Below are positions 1 to 10,711 of a stretch of DNA of 64,000 nt, one piece after another (the first letter of the stretch is position 1; each line of letters starts with the position of its first letter). The position numbers were made by a program, and so were the translations under genes. The stretch is from NCBI RefSeq assembly GCF_001761485.1, contig NC_090774.1:2418001-2482000 (forward strand), written 5' to 3'. Source of the stretch: Yarrowia lipolytica. Taxonomy: Eukaryota; Ascomycota; Dipodascomycetes; Dipodascales. The notes under the pieces were generated by a model. The model did no database searches, was not told the DNA's origin, and worked only from the letters and a program-made list of their open reading frames with translations.

Positions 1-2035
1 GCTGTTGGCCAGTCCGTCGCAATTGTACATGTAACTCCGGGCTATGTCAGACACAGCCTTTATCACGAGCTAGCCTGTGATTAGCTATCTTCTGCCGTGT
101 CAATGACGTAACTCAGTGAGTGCAGTATGTACTGGTAGGTGAGTGTTGGGGATCGGAGATGCGCGCGTCAGAACAGTATTTGATTCTTGTTCCCTTACAT
201 GTACTTGTCTTGTACTTGTACTGTAGTAAGACATAGCTAGGGTGTTTTTTTGAGTACACCCGTACATACGATGTTGAGTGTGCGCTTGGTCTGAAAGTTG
301 GAAATGAGGCTAGAACAATTGAAAAAAAGACACATTAAAATGGTATACTTTCTTCGGTAGAAGGCACTCTTACAATATAGTATTTACTTGCAACCCCATG
401 GAATATTAGCCTGTACTACCTGCTGCTACAAGTAGTGTGCTTGCAAACACGCCCCCAGAATCATGCACTCCTCGAGTAAAGCTCCAACTAATTTCACACT
501 CTGTAACACAATGTCACATACTGTACAACAATTGGTTATTATTAGCCTTATTGATACTTACTCTTGATATATCCTTGATATATTTATTATAGTTTTTCAT
601 CTATCCAGGAACAGAGAAATATAGAAAAATGGCACCCCCAGAACACTTGTTTCGACTAATTAGCAATTGGAATATCTGACCTTGAACATAGATATACAAT
701 GCTGCTGCGACTTGCAAACTCGAAATCACTCTTGTTGGCATTGATAGGGAGCACAATACTGATTCGCACGAGTACTCGTTCTTGTACAGCACCTGTATTA
801 AGGAATATATCACAAGTTGCACTTGTACATCCCCACCCCACACGGAGGGTATTATTTCACTGTGGGGTTCCTTAGCCTATAAAAAGTGGATGTATGCAGT
901 ATAATTATCAACATCAACATACTCTCATATCGGATAGATTCATTGTGGACACGTGTAGCAGACTTCAAGACCACGGTGTCGCAACGGAGTATCCCGCAGT
1001 TGCTTCCCACGTCTCGTTTCATTGGCTCATATGGACATGTTTCGCCGTTGAGCCTCACGTCATAAAGTCGCTCTTCGGAGTTTGAAAAAGTGCGGGTTCC
1101 GCGGTAAGGTTCAATGAGCGGAACTATAGCCGACTGGGATCGTATCTTGTGGCGGTGATATAATAGTGAGTAAGCACTCGTGTTCCACTTGCCATACGGT
1201 AGTTGTATATAACATCTCTTTCACACTACAAGAACAAGTATCGACTGCGCATGTCTTCCTATCAACATCCCAAACAGCGCGTATGGCTCCCCGGACCGCT
1301 TTCCTAAAATCTGTTGTTGCACTTGCATCATCCCCAACGGTTTTCTGTCACCCAACTTTGACACTGATGATCGGCGCGGTCTCAACTTGTGCACACAGCT
1401 GTCCACATGTACATGGAGAGATGGAGCTGTTGGAGAGGAAAGGTTCGGAGACATTTTCAGTCGCCGTTGTCAGCACTTTGGTGCTCACTGGTCGTCTTAT
1501 CTCCGCGCTCGCCTGTGCCTCGGCATCGCGTAATCGGCTTTGACGCACCCGCTTGCAAAAGCCGTTGCTGAACTCTCCTGCATGAAACGGCCGCGCAACA
1601 AAAGAGAAAGAGCGGATGGTGGCCACAAACAAAATCCAATCTGGTCGGCCGAAACAAATGCATCCCTAGCTTGTAGTTGTACTGTGTCTGTCTCCACTGC
1701 CACTGCTCCAGAACTTGGCACACTAACGCAGCCAACATGTCATGTCATAAGTGTGGGGTTCAAATTAGGATAATTAAAAGTACAGTATGTACCGGTAGTT
1801 GGCCATCGCATCGAGGATCAATGGAATGGCAAGTGAAAGATCAATGAATGCCGTCACAGTATGCTGCTACATGCACCATGTCATGCGTCCGTCCATCCAC
1901 TTTTGCTTGTTGCCATGTTTTTTCGCGAAACTCTCGGCACAGTTGTAGGACTCCCCAAAAAATGTGGTTAAGGAGCACACCCCGCACATCGTCTCTGGCG
2001 CTTAACACAGTCTAGCTTCGAACAAGGCTCAAAAG
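1..2035. other. Gene-free left flank
   Basis: No reading frame here has Yarrowia-like codon use, an ATG in good context and a recognisable protein. The DNA holds several ACTTGTAC / GTACTTGTA motifs (about 196-230) and a CTACAAGTAG motif at 426-435. The last few hundred bases are the promoter of the acyl-CoA ligase that follows. The end of a gene lying further left cannot be excluded, but none is visible. Confidence 0.6.
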
Positions 2036-2043
2036 TATATATA
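2036..2043 (+). promoter_or_regulatory. TATA box of the acyl-CoA ligase gene
   Basis: A run TATATATA lies 73 bases before the ATG at 2116, a normal distance for a yeast promoter. It also argues against any start upstream of 2116, because translation could not begin almost inside the TATA box. Confidence 0.55.
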
Positions 2044-2115
2044 CCATCTGTGCCCCGCACAGAGCTGTATCCAACCCCACAAGTTCGTCGCACCGACCAG
2101 CTACACTCCCAAAAC

Positions 2116-3912
2116 ATGGTCCAGATCATCCACAAGGCGCCCCTCGGCGACATGGCCGAATCTGAGCTCTTTTACGGCTCCATTCCGGACTTTATGCGAT
2201 CCTCCAGGTTTGCAGACGATGACACCCGCATCTCCGTGGTGGACTACGACACCGACAAGGCCATGACTCTGGCCCGAGTCTTCAAGGTCTCGGGCATGCT
2301 GCGGGCCCAGTTATTCCACACGTACGACGTGGGCAAGAAAAAGGACGGAGACGCCAACCCCAAGGTCATCTTCTACGTGGGAAACACCGCCGACAACCTG
2401 GCTTGTCACATTGCCCTCCATGATCTGGGGGCCATCATTTCCCCAGCCTCCACAGCCTACGACGTGAACGATCTGCTGCACCAGATCAACGTTGTGGACG
2501 CCGCTCTGATTGTGGCCGAGGCCGCCAGGGCCGATGTTGCTCGAGAAGCCGTGGCCAAGGCGGGCGATAAATTCAAGCACGTCAAGGTCGTGGTCTTTGA
2601 GGAGCTGCTGGAGCAGAACCGACGAGTGCGACCCAACCTGATTCGAGTCGCCCCCATTGTGCATCTTTCCAAGGAGCAGGCCTACACAACCCTCGCCTAC
2701 CTGGGCATGTCTTCCGGAACCTCTGGAGGAGTGCCCAAGGCCGTGGAGCTCACCCATTTCGCCATGACCTCGAACGTGCAGCAGACAGCAAAGAATGCAC
2801 CTAACCTCGTTGATGACGACACGGTTTGTTCTGCTGTGATTCCTACTTCCCACATTTACGGTCTCGCTCTGTTCATGCTGCACATGCCCTTCCTGGGAGC
2901 CAAGGTGGTCTACCACAAGAAGTTCGATCTTGTGGAGATGCTCGAGGGCCAGAAGAAACACGGCGTCAACTACTGGGTGTTGGTTCCCCCCATCATTGTC
3001 GCTCTGGCAAAGCACCCCATCATCGACCGGTACCTGGACTCAATTCGAGCCAACCTCAAGACCATCACCAGTGGAGCTGCTCCTCTGGGAGGCAACGTGG
3101 TTGATGCCGTCCAGACCCGATTCACCGGCAACACCCGAGGAACCCTCCCTAACAACCGACGAATCGTCATCTACCAGGGCTACGGTCTCACCGAGACTGC
3201 CCCCATTGCCTGCCTCTGTGACCCTCTGTGGGACAACCTCAATGTGGTGACTGTGGGAACTCTGGTGCCCAACACCGAGGCTCGAATTGTCGATGAGAAC
3301 GGAGATGATCAGCCTGCCTTTGAGGTTACTGACGCTCGAGCTCTGGGAGACGCTGTTCGACGAGGAGACAAGATCCCTTCCGGAGAACTGTACCTACGAG
3401 GACCCCAGATCATGTCTGGCTACCACAAGAACCCCAAGTCCACCGAGGAGTCATTCGAGTACGTCGATTACAAGGCCGAGGGTCTACGACACTACCAGGA
3501 CCGATGGCTCAAGACCGGCGATGTGGCTGTCATTGACAACTTCGGCCGAATCCAGATTGTCGACCGAACCAAGGAGCTCATCAAGTCCATGTCCAAGCAG
3601 GTGGCCCCCGCAGAGCTTGAGGCTCTTCTTCTGTCTCATCCCGACGTGGTGGACGTGGCTGTCATTGGTGTGTGGCAGGAGGAGAAGGCCACCGAGTCTG
3701 CTCGAGCCTTTTTGGTGGTCCGAGACCCCAAGGTTGATGTTGTCGCCATCAAGAAGTGGATGGACGAGCAGGTTCCTTCCTACAAGCGGCTGTATGGAGG
3801 AGTTGTTGTCATTGACGCTATTCCCAAGAACCCTTCTGGAAAGATTCTGCGGCGTCTTCTGAGACAGCGAAAGGACGATGTTGTTCAGGGTCTTGATCAG
3901 GCTAAGCTGTAA
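2116..3912 (+). CDS. Peroxisomal acyl-CoA ligase, 4-coumarate-CoA ligase-like
   Basis: A 598-residue ANL-superfamily adenylate-forming enzyme expected to activate a carboxylic acid to its acyl-AMP and then its CoA thioester. The P-loop-like motif SSGTSGGVPK lies near residues 199-208, YGLTET near 356, the GD of WLKTGD further on, DRTKELIKS near 483 and the C-terminal lysine motif PKNPSGKILRR near the end. The protein ends AKL, a PTS1-type peroxisomal signal, so it probably acts in peroxisomes on fatty or aromatic acids. Yarrowia is known to carry an expanded family of such PTS1 ligases; the substrate of this one cannot be told by eye. The start at 2116 (context AAAAC ATG G) is chosen over the open but ATG-less extension upstream. 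One oddity is SMSKQ where the hinge usually reads xKGxQ. Confidence 0.93.
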   Translation: MVQIIHKAPLGDMAESELFYGSIPDFMRSSRFADDDTRISVVDYDTDKAMTLARVFKVSGMLRAQLFHTYDVGKKKDGDANPKVIFYVGNTADNLACHIALHDLGAIISPASTAYDVNDLLHQINVVDAALIVAEAARADVAREAVAKAGDKFKHVKVVVFEELLEQNRRVRPNLIRVAPIVHLSKEQAYTTLAYLGMSSGTSGGVPKAVELTHFAMTSNVQQTAKNAPNLVDDDTVCSAVIPTSHIYGLALFMLHMPFLGAKVVYHKKFDLVEMLEGQKKHGVNYWVLVPPIIVALAKHPIIDRYLDSIRANLKTITSGAAPLGGNVVDAVQTRFTGNTRGTLPNNRRIVIYQGYGLTETAPIACLCDPLWDNLNVVTVGTLVPNTEARIVDENGDDQPAFEVTDARALGDAVRRGDKIPSGELYLRGPQIMSGYHKNPKSTEESFEYVDYKAEGLRHYQDRWLKTGDVAVIDNFGRIQIVDRTKELIKSMSKQVAPAELEALLLSHPDVVDVAVIGVWQEEKATESARAFLVVRDPKVDVVAIKKWMDEQVPSYKRLYGGVVVIDAIPKNPSGKILRRLLRQRKDDVVQGLDQAKL

Positions 3913-6500
3913 GTGGGCTTGAGATGGTGCTTTGCCTGCGGCTTCAGAGAGGTGTAAACAAGACACAAAGTTGCAATAAAATTGGTTATGGAGTTACCAC
4001 CAGGTGTATACAATCTGCACAGTTTGTGATGGGATAAATGTGTCATACTGTAGGAATGTAGACATGTCTCCTCACGAAGAGAGTTAATCCGAGAGTTCCC
4101 GGGTTTCATGTCACGAGCTACAAATGCTCGTACAAGTATACAAGTACCTTTTCCGCTTAAAGGAAACCCTCACTTCTAAACGCGTTATACCTCGGATGGG
4201 TTGGATAGGTTGACTTAAAGGTGATACAAATAAGACGAGAGAATCTACATATTCCGGTGGACATCTAGAAAGGGGTCTTGTAGGGTGTTTGGCAGCTTTG
4301 TTTGATGACCGTCCACTCACATCTCTTAAATTGGCTGTCTCCACAGCTTGATAAGACTCGCATCTCCTACAGGATATGTATACCTACAGGTATACAGGTA
4401 GTTGCCATAAGAGGGGAATAAAGAGTTCGCGTCCACAGGCGTTCCACGGGCTAATCAGAGGACAAATGGCCGTTGTTTGTCTGAAACGTGGGGGTCCGAA
4501 AACTTACGTGAGAAAATTTGTCATGTTGAGAGTGGTTGGGGGCGAGGACAAGAGCTACTCTAAGTGCAGGGTATCATTCGCCATATGGCAAGTTCAATCT
4601 CCAGCCCACAGGGCACATACTCTTGTCTAGCACAAGTCTATCACCTCTGGCCACGTGGACAGATGATTCTGTCAGGAAGTATTATTCCTACCAGTACTGG
4701 CAGCTACATGGTAGAACCTCCCTGTCTCCTTTGACAGGTTCCATAAAACCCTCCCTCAACCTAATAGTCCATATCCGTGTGTACTTGTAGCAGTGTCAAT
4801 GCCTGTCCGTTCTGCGTTGCTGGATCTGTGGGTCACACGGAAGCGTGTTATTCATCATTATCTCCAAAAGCAGTTTCTCAGTACTACAAGTAGTAGACGA
4901 TCAAGCAAAAGGTTTTGTCTCTGTTTGTATCTTGTTTGATACACTCAAGCTTTCTGTTTCGCCAAAGTACAAGGTAGTGTGGGGTAAGGCTGCAGAACCT
5001 TCGGCCGAATCGTAACTCTTTTTCGTTCTGGCAATCCTTTTTTTTTCCTTTTTTTTTAGCAACATGTTGAAAGACCCACTTTTAGCACTTTTAAGCATCC
5101 CCTGGCTATAGGAACTACTACAAGTGGTAGATAGATGCCCATCCGGGCTTGCGGAGATGGACATTGAAGATTGCTGTTTCCAGCAACCAAGAATGAGCGA
5201 GGGTGGGTCCTGAAACTAGTTCACCGTAAATCGCCAGGTTCCTCGACGATCTCTTTCTGTCATACCACCCTGTATTGTTTCATGCATCATGCGCCAGTGC
5301 TACAACTGCCGATGTACCAACATGTATGAACGAGATTTGTTTTTTCCCGCCTTGTTCGGAATATCCAATGACGATGCGACGGAGATGGTTTGGGCGGGGA
5401 ACCTCTCGCAACCTTCAGGATAAGCAGCTAGGAAATCCAGTACGTGCCCTCGTGAACGGCTGTGCTAGGTGATGGCTTACCATAGCATAGAACGGACGAT
5501 TTAGTTACGTACAAGTCGCGCAAATTACTACTTGTAGTACCACACAAGGACGAGTATCCTACAAGTATATCCTTGTGGATTGTAGGTCTTCTCTCGAACG
5601 TCAGATACGCCTGATCACCCGCAAAAGACTATCCCGCTCGTTTACAAGGTTGGTAAAAGGAGAGAAATTAAAACTAGTTGCAACACACTCAAGCCTATGT
5701 TGCTTGTCTGCTTGTGGGTCGCGGTTGAGGTGGTGTCATATCGCCAAGCACGTCGGAATAAAACACTACAGGTGCGGGGAGAGCTTGGGCTCATCGCCAA
5801 GACATGGACAGCAGCTTGGCGAGAAAAATGTGCACCAGCCATGGCGCCAAAAAAACCGCTTTTAATAGCAGTTGTCACACGCCAAATTCGTCCCATTACG
5901 CTACTGCTACGCAATTGGTACATTCCGGACCAGCTAGAGTTAGACAGCTGAGAGCTTCCTGCCCGAAAGGTTTGGGCGCGCCGTACTACTAAGTAGACTC
6001 GTGTGGGGGACCGGAACGAAGCAAAAGGGTGCATCTACTGCGCAACCCGGAGCCTGGGAACAAAGATGGATAGTCGCAGTTTTCACATCATCACGCGTCA
6101 AGTTTCTAAAACACCGCATTGCCAAGGTCCGGCAGGGTGGGCGGAGGGGGAGAGATTGGGTGGGCATAGTGTCATTCTGGTTGTACGTTGAATGACGGTT
6201 TGAAAGGAGGTCGTGTAGAGCGACTCCTAAACGTCTCAAACGAGCCTCCAAAGCTCTAGTTTCAACATCAGTTCAACCATTGCTCAGTTCACCTTGTCGT
6301 TCACCGGTGTGCCGAGTTTTTCCGCACTGAAACCACACCCAGGAACACACGGGCCTGTATGAGGCAGGCCAGAAACGGGATCCCGTTTTATTACCCCAGA
6401 CAAGAACTTGCACTCTATTTGGGGGAAAACGAAAAGGCAACGGCTGCTGTGTGTTGTTTGTTCCCCGGCAAGCCCAACGGAGAGACATGTCCGGGCAGAC
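3913..6500. other. Long gene-free promoter region of the sugar porter
   Basis: About 2.6 kb separates two rightward genes. I see no convincing coding frame. Visible items are a perfect 8-bp inverted repeat with a 2-bp spacer (4378-4395), exact ACTAC-AA/TT-GTAGT motifs at 4883-4894 and 5527-5538, and T-rich tracts near 5040-5060. Confidence 0.6.
4378..4395. repeat. Perfect 8-bp inverted repeat
   Basis: The sequence is GTATACCT, then AC, then AGGTATAC: the arms match perfectly around a 2-base spacer. It lies in intergenic DNA about 470 bases after the acyl-CoA ligase stop. It could be a dimeric regulator site or chance. Confidence 0.5.
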
Positions 6501-6508
6501 ATATATAG
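6501..6508 (+). promoter_or_regulatory. TATA box of the sugar porter gene
   Basis: ATATATAG lies 72 bases before the chosen ATG at 6580 and is followed by a CT-rich stretch typical of yeast transcription start regions. It rules out the ATG at 6487 as the main start. Confidence 0.55.
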
Positions 6509-6579
6509 AGGGATGGCCTGGAGTTGAGCCAGTCCTTTTTCTTCTTTCTCTATCGACTCTGTCACTCTCTCCTCCAGCC

Positions 6580-8187
6580 ATGTTTTGGATTTCAATGAAA
6601 AACGAGCCCAAGCAGGTGCTCAACAGAACCCTGTGGTTAGCCATCTTCGTCTTTGGTCTTCTGGGAACCTCCCGAGGTCTCGACGAGGGAAACATTTCCG
6701 GTACCGTTGCCCAGCCATCTTTCATCTCCAAATTCAAGCTCCATGACCCCAGTCTATCCAAGGACGCCCAGGCTAACTTGCTGTCCAACATCACCAGTAT
6801 GGTCCAGATTGGCTCTGTTGCCGGAGCTCTTATCGCTATGCTCATTGTCGATCGTATCGGCCGACTGTGGGCTCTCAGAGAAATGCTTGTCATCTGGATT
6901 GTCGGTGTCATCGTCCAGATTACCTCCAACAATGTCGGTCAACTGTACGCTGGTCGTTTTGTTGCCGGCATGGGTATCGGTCAGTCTGTTGTCATTGGTC
7001 CCACCTACCTGGCCGAGATTGCTCCTCCTCATGTCAGAGGTCTGGCAACCTGTGTCTTCTCAGGTTCCGTCTATCTGGGAGTCATGCTGTCGTACTTTGC
7101 CAACTATGGTACCACTCTGCACATCTCAAACACCTCCCGGAACCAGTGGGTCATCCCCACCACTCTGCAGATTATCTTCTCTGGTATCATGCTGATTGGC
7201 TCTATCTTTGTCCACGAGTCTCCTCGATGGCTCATGAAGATCGGCAAGGAAGAAGAGGCCGTTGAAACTCTGTGCAAGATCCGTAAGCTTCCCGCCGACG
7301 ATCTCTACGTCCAGGGCGAGATTCTCATGGTGCGAGAGCAGATTGAGCGAGAAAAGCAGGCTATGACCGGCGCCTCATACTGGTCGCTGTTCAAGGAGTT
7401 GCTGGCTACCCCTGCCAACCGGTACCGACTCTTCCTTGGTCTCATGATCCAGATTCTGGGCCAGTGGTCCGGAGCCAACGCCATTACCATCTATGCTCCT
7501 TCCTTCTTCCAGATGATCGGTGTCAGCGGCCAGCAGCAGAAGATGTTCGCCACGGCCATTCTTGGAGTCGTCAAGTTCGCCGCCTCCATTATTTGCGCCG
7601 TCTTCCTAATCGATACCATTGGCAGACGACGATCTCTCTACTCGGGTATCACTCTGCAGTTCATCTCCATTCTGTATGTGGCCATCTACCTGGCTGTGGT
7701 GCCCAACAACGACCCCTCGCGGATCAAGTCTGCTGCCGAGCGACATGCCGGAGTCGGCGCCATTGCCTTCATCTACCTCTCGGGTGTGGGCTGGGCTCTC
7801 GGTTGGAACTCCATCCAGTACCTCATCAACGCCGAGATCTACACTGTTCGGCACAGATCTCTGGCGTCCGGTCTCATCATGACGGTCCATTTCGCCAACC
7901 AGTACGGCAACTCCAAGGCTCTGCCTTCCATGCGACTGGGAATGACCGACACTGGAGCCATGTTCTTCTTCTCCGGGATCATTCTCGTCGGTCTGGTGTG
8001 GTCCTGGTTCTTCCTGCCCGAGGTCTCGGGCCGGTCTCTCGAGTCCATCGACGAAATGTTCTCGCTGCCTTGGTATCTCATTGGAAGACGGGGCCACCAG
8101 ATGGTGCCCGAGACTTCAGCTGCTGTGCAGATTGCCGCCGACGAGGATGAGAAGAAGGGCGGGGTGGTCCATGTGGAGAACTGCTAG
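6580..8187 (+). CDS. MFS sugar porter
   Basis: A 535-residue plasma-membrane transporter of the sugar porter family, expected to have 12 membrane helices. Family marks in order are the loop DRIGRLWALRE after helix 2, the HESPRWL motif before the central cytoplasmic loop (usual form PESPRWL), DTIGRRR in the second half, NAEIYTVRHR (usual form PAEIxxxxxR) and the closing PEVSGRSLESIDEMF (usual form PETKGxxLEExDxxF). These are diagnostic of sugar transport by facilitation or proton symport, but they do not give the substrate. The start at 6580 lies after a TATA box and a CT-rich leader; a second ATG follows at 6595. The frame is open further upstream, but that part overlaps the promoter. Confidence 0.92.
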   Translation: MFWISMKNEPKQVLNRTLWLAIFVFGLLGTSRGLDEGNISGTVAQPSFISKFKLHDPSLSKDAQANLLSNITSMVQIGSVAGALIAMLIVDRIGRLWALREMLVIWIVGVIVQITSNNVGQLYAGRFVAGMGIGQSVVIGPTYLAEIAPPHVRGLATCVFSGSVYLGVMLSYFANYGTTLHISNTSRNQWVIPTTLQIIFSGIMLIGSIFVHESPRWLMKIGKEEEAVETLCKIRKLPADDLYVQGEILMVREQIEREKQAMTGASYWSLFKELLATPANRYRLFLGLMIQILGQWSGANAITIYAPSFFQMIGVSGQQQKMFATAILGVVKFAASIICAVFLIDTIGRRRSLYSGITLQFISILYVAIYLAVVPNNDPSRIKSAAERHAGVGAIAFIYLSGVGWALGWNSIQYLINAEIYTVRHRSLASGLIMTVHFANQYGNSKALPSMRLGMTDTGAMFFFSGIILVGLVWSWFFLPEVSGRSLESIDEMFSLPWYLIGRRGHQMVPETSAAVQIAADEDEKKGGVVHVENC

Positions 8188-10711
8188 AAGCGTCGCTAAG
8201 TTATATATATTTATCATGTTTGCACTTCCAGATTGGAGTCGTATTTGTAGCTGCGGTGCCGTTGGAGTAGGTTTGATGACAGGTGGAGAGCCGTCTATAT
8301 AGTGGAGGAGCCACTGTTTAGGTGGAGATTAGAGTAGCATATAGTAGGGACACACAAGGCGCTTAATGGGCGTAATTGAACGTCTGAGACAGCGGGATTG
8401 AAGGCATAGATAGGAGTGGAAGAGGAGAATTGGGTGATAAATTGAACGTGTTGAATGTGCACAGGGGCGTTGGTTATTGATATCTTGCACTTTTTCTGTC
8501 CTTGGATACCCTGATAATCCCGTTATGTTGCTCCTCGTCATGCGCAACTACACGTACTGTACTTAAAGAATTGTATTCACGATACTTCATCTAACACAGT
8601 ACATCTGTACAGTTGCAGTAAACTCAATTCAAATATGCCAGATGACGATCAACAATCTGGGGAATGACGCCGGGTGTTTGGAGAGCGTCTCTGGCGAGAA
8701 TGGGCGAGTGCGATGCATGGCTTTTGTCCAGGTGTTCGTGTTCGGAGTGAAGCCCATTTCAAGCAATAGACATTGTTTTGGTACCTTCATGGCAGAGACC
8801 CAAATACTTTAGTGCGATACATACTATTGTTTTTACACCTGTCGTATAATATCAGACGTGATATTGGTCCTGAACCAACGCCAGCCCGTATTAATTACCT
8901 GACATCCCAAATATGAAGGATGATTGCGGATGACGTCTTCATAGAAAGACAGCTTATGCCACATGCGCAGGGGGTGTGTTGTTTATCTGCGCGAACGTGT
9001 TTTGGCTGGAAAATGCAGCAACTGCAGTAAGGTAAGATGAGAGATGAGAGAAGCTGTCATGTTGGCCAATACAGTCAGTGGCAAATCAGCATCTAATTAT
9101 AATAATTGTAGCGGCTTTTGTTGTCCACCACCTCAATTCTCGATCGTGATTGGCTACAAGTAGAATACATGTATTTACACATGTCCTGGATATTGTCAAG
9201 TCCAAGTATCGTCCAAGTACGACACTGATGCAGATGTACTACTTGTAGTGGCTACTTAGACTTGGTGCACGCCCTGTGCTGTTTAGCCGTCCACAGTACT
9301 CGCACTCGTACTTTGGACCCATTCTCTTGTCGTCGAGCATGCTATGGTCGGTATCACATCTCCTCTGTCACCTCCATCACCTACATATACCCCTGGTGCC
9401 CCTTCAATGTGACGGTCCCCCTCGCTTATCGTCACGGTGGGACGTGTTATGGTATGCACATAAATTGGTTAATTAACCATTTATGATCGACCCGCCTGCA
9501 AGCTGAGCCTGTGGAGTTTGTCAGAGTTTGGGAATAAAAATAGGCCGGGCTAATTACGTCTAGTAGCGCTATTTGGATTGCCGCGTGCATGCAAACAGAC
9601 ACGTTTACAACAGCAGCGGGAGATTGACCGGACCAAAAGTCGAAACATGTTCAGAGAATCGAGACGGGTGTGCGTGTCACGTGATGTGATGTGTAGTGTC
9701 GTCTGCGGTTGGTCATGTGACCCGATCCGGCAATCGTCCGGATTGTTCACTTTTCCTTCCCCAAACGCCCACATTCCATACAAGGTCTATTTAGCATGTA
9801 TAATCCGATTAATTTCAGGCGCAAACATGTCAAAAGATAGAGACCCGCAACGGCACACGATTACTTGTACATTATACTTGTAGGGCAACCCAAGTGACAT
9901 CAGAGGTCCAAGACACACGCCAAAAACACGAAATATCGCGAAAACGCCGGCTTTATGTCCTTTCCTCGGCTCCGTACACGGTTGGTCTTCACTCTCGACA
10001 CGTTCTGTTATGCACTGCCAGGCACTATTATTGTGCGAGTCTCTTGTTTCGTGCTGTACTGAAACTTTGAATCGGGGGGGGATGTATACAAGTGGACAGT
10101 GGGGTCTTGTAGTACAATGATCCGGGCGCAGAAGGCGGCCAAAACCAGGATCAGAGAGGTCTCGGACGCGGACCAGTCCAGTATTTGCACCCGTTTGCTC
10201 TCGGTAGCATCGCGACTCTGCTGCAACCGGTTCTTTGACACGGTGCAATTTACGCACATGGCACATAACATTGTGGTTCACACGCATTTTCACCCAAATA
10301 TAATTATGCTTTCAACAACTCAACCTGCAGCTGGAATGAAGAGCCCTTGTTGAGACGGGTGCAAATCTAGCCAGGGCAGATCGATCTGGGGCGGTTTTCG
10401 CGGTGGGACCCCCTTCAATTGGGCACAAAAGAGCAGGAATATGGCCCCAAATCCACCGCGCAACGCGCCCATCACGTCTTATCCCCCCTCACACCACCTA
10501 CACGTCGCGCAGTCAACGCGCTCACACGCTAGTTTGGGTTAGGGCTGCGTAGCTTACTCCCCTCAGGTACACTTTACACCCAATTTACCAAAAGCGTTTG
10601 CAAAGTGTTTTTTTGGACCACCTTGACTTGCTCCTGGCTTCATCTTGACCACACCACCACCACTTTTTTCCCCGGCCCCCGAGGAAGAAACTACACAGGG
10701 ACATAGACAGC
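8188..10711. other. Gene-free region upstream of the homeobox gene
   Basis: About 2.5 kb with no supported gene. It holds an exact ACTACTTGTAGT motif (9238-9249) and a CACGTG E-box (9678-9683), about 1 kb before the homeobox ATG. The last 100 bases before that gene are rich in CACC and CCCC. A long promoter is plausible for a developmental regulator. Confidence 0.55.

Noticed and set aside
1166-1543. 125-codon frame near the left end
   Set aside because: The frame opens only with GTG and the later ATG gives nothing recognisable.
2050-2115. Upstream extension of the acyl-CoA ligase
   Set aside because: It would start with GTG and overlap the TATA region; the ATG at 2116 is well placed.
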